Positions 57,000 through 64,000 of a stretch of DNA of 64,000 nt are shown here, piece after piece; the stretch's first letter is position 1, and every line of letters starts with the position of its first letter. The position numbers and the translations under genes are program-made. The notes below the pieces were generated by a model. It was not told where the DNA came from and searched no databases. It saw only the letters and a list, made by a program, of their open reading frames with translations. Source of the DNA: Odiellus spinosus. Lineage: Eukaryota > Arthropoda > Arachnida > Opiliones > Phalangiidae. The stretch is from positions 8,896,959 through 8,960,958 of the forward strand of contig OY987233.1 of the NCBI GenBank assembly GCA_963920705.1, written 5' to 3'.

Positions 57000-57415
57000 T
57001 AAGGGGGAGCCTGAAGGAAAAAAATCGAAAGCCCTATTTAGTTGATAAATTTGTTATACAGTATTAAAAAACTGTCCCTTCCTCCAGTCACATATTTTTT
57101 AAATGTTTCGATAGATGACGCCACAGTCTTGAACGAGGTTGCGAAAAACTACTTTAGCTTGAATATAGATTTTTCATGGTAAATGTGGCGCCACCTTTTG
57201 GGGGTTTCCCGTTTGTATAATTTTTAATTAAAATACGAGATGTGATTGGCTCGTATCCTCTACTCTCCGAGCAGGATTCGAAATTTAAAAGTACTTAAAT
57301 ATATTTTTTTTTTGCAATTTAACTATTTTAAATACTTTTTAGTACTAAATAACATATTTTATGGTCTAAGGAATTTTCGCATATTACACACGATTTCCTT
57401 CAGCCTCCCTTAAAA
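57000..57415. mobile_element. MITE family D, copy 2 (TTAA target)
   Basis: The sequence TTAAGGGGGAGCCTGAAG at about 56999 faces CTTCAGCCTCCCTTAA ending near 57413. The ends are inverted repeats with TTAA at both borders. Internal landmarks match 14816-15334 in the same order, but this copy is about 100 bp shorter. Confidence 0.75.
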
Positions 57416-57719
57416 TTTGAAGTGGACACACAACTGCTGACTGAATTCGTGACTTATCGAATTGATCTCGCGTCCAAGGGAAATTTGAAGATTTTATGAG
57501 GTTGTTTTTTATTTCATTGTGTTCCCATATAATAGCCAAAGAAATCGACTTTCCCAATGAGGAAATATCTTTTAAATTGGTCAAACATGATCCAAATTTG
57601 AAAATTATAAAAGAAAGTGACGAAATAGATAAAATAACCCTAATTCAAACAAAAGTGGACCAAATTTAAAACGGCCTTTTTCCCACTTTTGTTTCATTCG
57701 AGTTATTTGATTCGGTTTA

Positions 57720-57890
57720 TTTTTGACCAAATGAGGGGATTTTTCCTCATTGGGTAAGCATATTTCTTTTGGTATTCTATGGGAGTACATTTAAATTAAA
57801 AGTAAAACCGACATCACGCATATGTAAAAATAAATTTGCTATGGGAGGTCAATTTGACAAGGCCTGAAACGAGTCAGACAATAAACAGGA
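57720..57890. repeat. Dispersed repeat C, copy 2
   Basis: It matches about 2760-2960 (CTCATTGGGTAAGC, AAATTAAAAGTAAAAC, CAATTTGACAAGGCC). Same orientation, moderate divergence. Confidence 0.65.
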
Positions 57891-58039
57891 CTAGAAAGAA
57901 GACCTTTTGTCTAAAACTGGATCAGGTGGCTGACTATTTTTCCCACAGGGAAAGACGTTATTTAAATGAGGTATGGTCACACTTGCATAGCCATATAGAT
58001 TTTAAACGGTGAAATAAAACTGATAATTAAATCGCTCGG

Positions 58040-58220
58040 AATGGTTTTAAGCGCCATCTGTTCACATATCATCAGCATAAACCGATTTATTATAGTTTCA
58101 TAGAAGCCAAATTGGTTTGAAACTGGTTCCCAAAGCAGTTTTGAGAAATTGATTCAAATCGATTCAAGAAAAACTGTTTCCACATTCACGTGACTACTGC
58201 AAAACCTTTGAATCGGTTTG
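58040..58220. repeat. Dispersed repeat B, copy 2
   Basis: It matches about 1680-1865 in inverted orientation, from CGCCATCTGTTC at its left end through AAACCGATTTATTATAGTTT and GTTTGAAACTGGTTCC to AAAACCTTTGAATCGG. Confidence 0.65.
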
Positions 58221-59297
58221 AATCATCTCCAGGGTCTATAACGTCAGTGAAACGGAACACACCCACGGGGCTTCTAATCCTGTTAATTGTCAATGCACTA
58301 GCCAACACTCGCGTTTCTGGTGACCAGAAATGAAAGCTAATCATTTCAAAGATTTTAACCCACCCTTTTAATTTGAAACGGTATAAACCTTTAATCAATC
58401 ACGTAGCTGAAAAAACAAGAATCAAATTCTCTGTCAAATGTCACTTGGAAGTTACCAAAGGTTGGCCATTATTGTTATTTAAACCATATTCTTTCGCAAT
58501 ACGTACATTGTCCACTTATTTTGTAATAAGGGACTTCAAAATTACAAAAATACTTTTGCACAATTAATTTGTCATTTCTTTTTATTATTAATTATTGCAA
58601 TCTTCCGCGGCATGCCTCTTTTAATTTTTTTTAAATAGCTTCTAGGAACTAGGTTGACTATTTATTAAATTAGTGCACCGTCGTTTATTTTACTAAATTT
58701 TAGTTTCCATGGAGTATGAAAACAATAAAAATGAGAATGAAACCGAACAAGTGATTTTATATCTTAGACCTATAAGATGCAAATTATTTAAATTTGATTA
58801 AAACAGGATTGTTAATAATTCCTATCCTTGTTGCTTTTTAATGTAGTTTCATCTTAATTTCCAGCTCAAATTATTCAAGGGAACAAGCTAGGTTTGTTTT
58901 GTTCTTGGAAGTCATCTTTATAAACAATAATCAAATAAATGCTTGTAGTGGAGATGTTTAGCTACAATTTCCAACATGCCAAACCCTGCTTTTTACGGTG
59001 TGGAAGGCGATATACAACGGGGCACAAAAGTGGTGCATACAATGATTGGATAAAGGGTGATTGGGAGAACTCTGGCTGTGAGGGTAGCTTGGAAATCGCT
59101 GCAAATGGCGGCAGTTAGGAGTGAGAGGCAAAGGCGGTGTTCAACATAGTATGGGATGTTACAATGAGACCAGGAATAAGTGTGGCCAGGCCAAATAGGT
59201 GTAGGATGGCGAGGTGATCGCGATGCAGCCAGGCGAAAAGGGATTCGCTTTGGGGGAGCATAAGGGTGGCTATTCGATCCCTAGCTTAGAAATTTAC

Positions 59298-59580
59298 TTA
59301 AGGTGTGGTTTTTAAATCCCCAGACGTAAAAGGGAGCGGCTTTTAAACCCCCACACTTAAAAGGGTGTGATTTTTAAGCCCCCAGATCTAAAAGGGTGTG
59401 GCTTTTAAACCTCCAGTTCTAAAAGAGTGTGGCTTTTAAACACCCCAGACTTAAAGGGGCGTGACTTTTAGACCCCTCAGACTTAAAAGGGCGTGGCTTT
59501 TAAACCCCTCCAGACTTAAAAGGGCGTGGCTTTTAAACCTCCACTACACCAGACTTTAAAAGGAGTGACTAAGCCTCCAC
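59298..59580. repeat. Minisatellite of about 32-bp units (GGCTTTTAAACCCC type)
   Basis: About nine degenerate copies of a unit containing TTAAAAGGGYGTGGCTTTTA followed by AACCCCYCCAGAC. The unit has an inner inverted symmetry (TTAAAAGGG/CTTTTAA). Noncoding. Confidence 0.85.
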
Positions 59581-60059
59581 ACCAAGTATTAAAGGGGTTA
59601 TTCTTAAAATAGAACAGTACGCTTGGTATTATGGAAATTGTAGAAATGATAAAATATAAATAATAGTCAGAATTAAGTAAATTGGGGGAAAAAAAAAGCC
59701 CTCACTAGAAGAGATGGCTATAACCTACCGAAGAAATATATTTTTTATACAAAATGGTGTCACACCTTCTCTAACAAGGTGACCCAACATTTTGGCTTGT
59801 ACAATAACAGGATAACTCATATTTATATTCAAAATAAAAACTCCTAAAACAAACATTAACTTTAAAAAGTATAATTAAACGAGAATAGCTATTCCAGAGC
59901 AATTTGACAATTATCCTGATTGATGGCAAAATGGTATTCGTACGCACTAATATGTTCCTAGTAAATAATCCTCATAAAATTGTAGATAAAATAAGAATTT
60001 ATTATCACAAATTATAGACTTTTTTTATCTCCCAGGCACGTTTACTGGATATGAATTCT

Positions 60060-60086
60060 CGGGGGGTGGGGGGGGGGGGGGGGGGG
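60060..60086 (+). repeat. Poly-G run (about 26 G with one T)
   Basis: GGGGGGTG followed by an unbroken G run. It stands out in otherwise AT-rich DNA and could form a G-quadruplex on the + strand. It lies about 200 bp downstream of the Hippo stop codon (Hippo is on the minus strand, where this would read as poly-C). Confidence 0.9.
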
Positions 60087-60285
60087 TTAAAATTGCGATA
60101 TAAGGCCTTTTTGTTTTAGAAATCTTTTCGGGAGCAGATCTAAATGCACATTTTCTATTACACGATGCGGAAGACTAGTTTACGCCACGTCTTATATTTT
60201 GTTTTTAGGGGCCCCAATCTCATCCGCAACTTAAATAGGAGTGTTTATATCGTAAAAATTTATCATTTAAAAAGAAAAAAAAATC

Positions 60286-63200
60286 CTAAAAGTTTTGTTG
60301 TCTTTTCTTTTTGGCATCCATGGCATCTAAAATAGGTTGGCGTTTGGTTTGATACCTTCGCCTTAATTCTTCAATCTCACGCTCCATCTCCGTGTCAAGA
60401 CTAGCCATTCTTTGATTAAGCTCTTCGTAGCTTAGGTACTTAAGCTGCGAATGAATTTTTTGGGGGAAAAATGTTTTTTTTTTTTTTTTAATATAATTTG
60501 TAACTTTATCTATGAGAACATGAAGTTATAACTTTCTATATGATGTTGTTCAAGAATTGGTGGTATCTTTATATATTTGCCAATCACAATTACACCTTTG
60601 AATTGAAAATACCTAAATGTTCTTAATTTACTTATTCTCCAACTTTCCTCATCTTTTAGCAAAATTTTAAAATTCCCTGACTTATCTGACCTTTTGGGGT
60701 GTTTTTAAATTTCATAACTTACCCCGAGACTTTTTTGCGACATTTTTAAATTCGCAAATCATCTTCCTGGGAATTTTTAAAATTCCCGGACTTTTCTGAT
60801 TTACCTCTGCCTTTTTGAGAAATTTTTGCAATTCCCCCGATCTTTTCAAACATATTTTTTCAAATTTCCCAATCTTTTCAGGATTTTTTTTCTTCAAATT
60901 TCCAAACTTTCCTGATCTTTGGCCAAATTTTTAAAATTCTCTGACCTTCCATTGAATTTTCGGGAATTTTTAAATTCTCCGACCTTCCATTGAATTTTCG
61001 GGAATTTTTAAATTCCCCGACCTTCCATTGAATTTTCGGGAATTTTTAAATTCCCCGACCTTCTATTGAATTTTCGGGAATTTTTAAATTCCCCGACCTT
61101 CCATTGAATTTTCGGGAATTTTTAAATTCCCCGACCTTCCATTGAATTTTCGGGAATTTTTAAATTCCCCGACCTTCCATTGAATTTTCGGGAATTTTTA
61201 AATTCCCCGACTTTCCATTGAATTTTCGGGAATTTTTAAATTCCCCGACTTTCCATTGAATTTTCGGGAATTTTTAAATTCCCCGACTTTCCATTGAATT
61301 TTTCAAATTCTCCGACTTTCCATTGAATTTTTCAAATTCCCCGACTTTCCATTGAATTTTTCAAATTCCCCGACTTTCCATTGAATTTTTCAAATTCCCT
61401 GACTTTCCATTGAATTTTTCAAATTCCCCGACTTTCCATTGAATTTTTCAAATTCCCCGACTTTCCATTGAATTTTTCAAATTCCCCGACTTTCCAATGA
61501 ATTTTTCAAATTCCCCGACTTTCCAATGAATTTTTCAAATTCCCCGACTTTCCAATGAATTTTTCAAATTCCCCGACTTCCCAACGAATTTTTCAAATTC
61601 CCCGACTTTCCAATAAATTTTTCAAATTCCCCGACTTTCCAATGAATTTTTCAAATTCCCCGACTTTCCAATGAATTTTTCAAATTCCCCGACTTTCCAA
61701 TGAATTTTTCAAATTCCCCGACTTTCCAATGAATTTTTCAAATTCCGACTTTACATTGAATTTTTAAAATTCCCCAACTTTACATTGAATTTTTCAAATT
61801 CCCCGACTTTCTATTGAATTTTTCCAATTCCCCGACTTTCTATTGAATTTTTGTGAATATTTAAAATTCCCCAACTTTCCATTGAATTTTCGGAAATTTT
61901 TAAAATTCCCTGATTTTCCAACGAATTTTCGGAAATTTTTAAAATTCCGACTTTTCCAGGCTCATCCCAACTCGTGGCAACCCTGATATATGCGGGGAAG
62001 ACCTTGCTAATTACTGACTACGTCACATTAAGATTATATAGAAACTAACTATAAATTTATAAATTCCAATTAACTGAGGTTAATTTAAATTAAACGATAG
62101 AAATAAATAATTGCAAATCAAATTCCACGTAGAATAAGAAAAAAGCAAAAAGTACTCACAAATTCAAAATCTCCATCAGCGAAAGAACGTTGAAATTTGA
62201 CTGGTTCAAGCAGCGCCAATCCTGGGCCGGCACTGCTGATTTGGTTCAACTGCCTTTGCAACTGATTAGAGAACTTCTTGTCTAGGAGGGCTGATTTGGC
62301 TTGTTGAATTTGAAAAGGGTGTGGTGTACCCGTGTGTGCAACCGTCCCATTTGTGCTTTGGTACTGTTGCGCCTGCTCACGCTCTTTCTTATCAAAATGA
62401 TCCAAAAAATATGGACGGTAATTTTCTTTTTTATCTCCTTGGGCCGTATCATGACCTGTGTTGATAGAAAAAAATTGGTTCACTTAAAGATATAATGCAA
62501 CTTAAAGAGTGATTTTAATTTTTTTAGCGATTTCTTATCGTTTAAATAGGCCTAATCCACTGGTAATTTTTTATATTTTATAAACAAATGAAATATTAAA
62601 CTAGAAATAAATTTAAAACTTACCCGGAAAATAGGCTTATCTGGATTCATGGAGATTCTGAATTTCTTCGCATTGAAGGGTCAGCGACCAATGAGCGAGA
62701 GCTCAATGAGACTTACAAAAACATTCGATTGGTAGCTGACCCATCACGAAATTCGGATTTTAGGTGAACAGGAGAAAGTTGCTCAAAATAAAAACCATGC
62801 AAAATCGCAAGTGCGACTAGCCAAGGCTTATTGGAATTTGAACATGATTACAAATTGAAATTGGCCTTAGAGTCTACAACAATTAAGTTGTCAAAGATAA
62901 TACTATAGTACGCTTTTTATTTATGCCTAAAATTTGATAGTACCCCAATTTTAATTTCAAATTCAGTTTAAAAACCTTCGAGTTCCCGTACTTGATCTCC
63001 CGGATATCATCGCCACATTATCCCACATATATTTAGATTTATATTCCAAGACATTTCTAGAAATTCACGGCTAATTACAGTACATTTGCTCTTGAAAGCC
63101 ATTCAAATATTTTCAATAACAAAGATAAAGGCCCAAGTTATGGGTTAGTAGGAAAACATCAGATCACACAGCAAGCAGCATGATTGGTATGAGAAACTCT

Positions 63201-63805
63201 TCCTCGCATTAAGACAAAACGGTGAATTCATTCAAAATGGGCGGTTCGCGATACTGACTGTAGCGGGGGATTAAGGTAAATAATCTATTTAAAAACGCGA
63301 TTTATCGATTCGTCATCATAAAAAACCTTGGCTCCATCGATTTAATTTGTTTTTAAATTATTTAATGGTGGATTAGGCCTATTTAAAAAATACGGAATGG
63401 AGTCTTAACTTACGTTTCATCGTGGATTCCTCCTCTTCCTCACCATCACTATTAATGACCAGAGTTCCAAGATCAGATTCAACATCACTATGTCCAATAA
63501 GAGTACCAGTATCACTAGGTCGAAGCGTTCCGTCATCAATTTTTTCTGGCACTAAAGTTCCCGAATCAGTGACAAACTGGACCATAGTTCGAGAATCAAC
63601 TTCATCATCGTCCTTTTAGTAGATGACGAGAAGTCGATCAAAAAATCAGGATAAGCGTATGTCTCTACGCCAGGGAGGAAAACCAACTTACGGAATCTAA
63701 ATTACTCCGATCTCTCCTGAAGACTTCGCTATCTTGGATCTCGCGAGCATCAGCGATCATTTGTTGTAAGATCGTGACTGGTTTCGCATTTCTGATGAAA
63801 TCGTG
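60286..63805 (-). CDS. hpo: Hippo / MST (STK3/4) serine-threonine kinase, C-terminal part (four exons)
   Basis: Core kinase of the Hippo growth-control pathway, which phosphorylates Warts/LATS and MOB. In transcript order the exons are 63692-63805, 63414-63612, 62160-62455 and 60286-60444. All phases agree, giving 255 residues; the kinase domain lies beyond the right edge. The first exon (HDFIRNAKPVTILQQMI and on) follows the kinase domain as in MST1/2. The second holds DDDEVDS and six T-L or T-M motifs ending in LGTLVINSDGEEEEESTMKR, the regulatory linker. The third has a PYFLDHFDKKE match to the MST SFMDYFDK motif, then a Gln/Ser-rich linker ending DGDFEF. The last is the SARAH helix (LKYLSYEELNQRMASLDTEM, EREIEELRRRYQTKRQPILD, AMDAKKKRQQNF), complete to the stop. 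SARAH mediates self-dimerisation and binding to Salvador and RASSF. Family identity is certain, and orthology to a single MST/Hippo gene is expected. Confidence 0.96.
60445..62159 (-). other. Last Hippo intron (1.7 kb), mostly minisatellite
   Basis: From donor GTGAGT (plus 62154-62159) to acceptor TTCGCAG (ends at plus 60445). It contains a T run at about 60477-60490, a degenerate lead-in of TTTTAAAATTCCC words from about 60640, and a minisatellite at about 60937-61960. No exon-like sequence. Confidence 0.85.
60937..61960. repeat. Minisatellite in the last Hippo intron, 38-bp units changing to 29-bp units
   Basis: The left part (about 60,937-61,300) has nine or so copies of a 38-bp unit (CCGACCTTCCATTGAATTTT, then CGGGAATTTTTAAATTCC). 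From about 61,290 the CGGGAATTT-like stretch is dropped and the unit becomes 29 bp (CATTGAATTTTTCAAATTCC, then CCGACTTTC), repeated about 17 times. At 61,850-61,960 the longer form returns with changes. Single-base variants (CCATTG to CCAATG) spread in blocks, a sign of local homogenisation. Confidence 0.92.
62456..63413 (-). other. Hippo intron with a family A MITE
   Basis: A 958-nt intron from GTAAGT (plus 63408-63413) to AACACAG (ends plus 62456). It contains MITE family A copy 4. TAGGCCTAATCCAC at about 62548 and GTGGATTAGGCCTA at about 63368 are further inverted ends of the same type, so either the copy extends or a second copy is present. No exon-like sequence. Confidence 0.8.
62590..62790. 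mobile_element. MITE family A, copy 4
   Basis: It contains AAAATAGGCTTATCTGGATT, then CATGGAGATTCTGAATTTCT and GGGTCAGCGACCAATGAG, facing CGATTGGTAGCTGACCCATC. Same order as copies 1-3. The right end is truncated relative to copy 1. Confidence 0.75.
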
Positions 63806-63918
63806 CTAGGTTAAGCGAATTAAAACGGGGTATTTATTAGTGTTGGCCAGTATCGTAAATTAAGCGATACTGATATTTTAAGTATATCTTAAATTTTAAT
63901 AAAACCGATACTTTTTAA

Positions 63919-64000
63919 TGGGTCATTCCATGACAAAACGTACAAGCGTGTCCACCCTCACATCTCAGAATTGGACCAAATTTTGTACCTGGGGTTCTTT
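63919..64000. repeat. Dispersed repeat F, copy 2 (cut by window edge)
   Basis: It starts GGGTCATTCCATG, as at 29784, and shares the AAATTTTGTACC word. It continues beyond the window. Confidence 0.45.

Larger units (their letters stand above)
55440..60285. other. Gene-free stretch between the satellite and the Hippo 3' end
   Basis: No gene is recognised in 4.8 kb. It contains the inverted repeat at 55505-55814, a TTAA-type MITE at 57000-57415, dispersed repeats C and B at about 57720-57890 and 58040-58220, a GC-richer patch at about 58980-59285, a minisatellite at 59298-59580 and a G run at 60060-60086. Short open frames at 56573-56860, 57384-57790 and 58186-58567 have no recognisable family. 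Confidence 0.65.

Noticed and set aside
1-64000. tRNA or rRNA genes
   Set aside because: I saw no cloverleaf with intact A and B boxes and no conserved rRNA core, but scanning by eye could miss a single tRNA.

Overview
This window is eukaryotic nuclear DNA, most likely from an insect or another arthropod. It is AT-rich. It holds intron-bearing genes with GT-AG introns, many of them only 60-100 nt long, and a dense load of short inverted-repeat transposons. The genes are animal housekeeping or signalling genes, and the closest matches I can recall are insect proteins. I cannot name the species from sequence alone.

Layout from left to right. Positions 1-6265 (+) hold the 3' part of an RBR-type E3 ubiquitin ligase of the RNF217 family, with four exons in the window, an intact RING2/Rcat domain and a C-terminal membrane helix. 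Positions 8128-8760 (-) hold a complete single-exon gene for RPB5 (POLR2E), a subunit shared by RNA polymerases I, II and III. Positions 12204-23482 (+) hold a complete Xaa-Pro aminopeptidase that I assembled from 20 exons. It has a predicted signal peptide and a hydrophobic GPI-type tail, so it resembles membrane-bound XPNPEP2, and every metal ligand is present. Positions 25214-29243 (+) hold a three-exon gene for mitochondrial fission factor (Mff, Drosophila Tango11), with both N-terminal repeat motifs, the coiled coil and the tail anchor. Positions 60286-63805 (-) hold the last four exons of the Hippo/MST (STK3/4) kinase, ending in an intact SARAH domain; its kinase domain lies beyond the right edge. 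These genes do not form an operon-like unit. They are independent neighbours.

Between Mff and Hippo lies the dominant feature, a composite satellite locus of about 25 kb (roughly 30.25-55.44 kb). Its core is a 17.9-kb array of a 24-bp unit (31.03-48.94 kb) whose + strand is almost free of G. A 1.5-kb array of a roughly 30-bp unit follows, and at about 50,498 the sequence turns back on itself. The same modules then recur in inverted order and orientation, in three much shorter copies (24-bp arrays at 51.3-51.75, 52.23-52.70 and 54.12-54.23 kb). Conserved junction modules carrying a KpnI-centred palindrome flank each array. The architecture resembles a Foldback-type element, or a composite satellite whose 24-bp part expanded in one arm only. 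The very long reading frames over this region are by-products of a period divisible by three, not genes.

The remaining noncoding DNA contains at least a dozen inverted-repeat (MITE-like) insertions, several in two or more copies. Examples are a hAT-type element nested inside another MITE, a TTAA-flanked pair, a tiny retroposed fragment with a 13-bp target duplication, a perfect 58-bp palindrome, and three minisatellites or short tandem arrays outside the main locus. Exon joins were made by eye from reading phase and family conservation; no transcript data were available.
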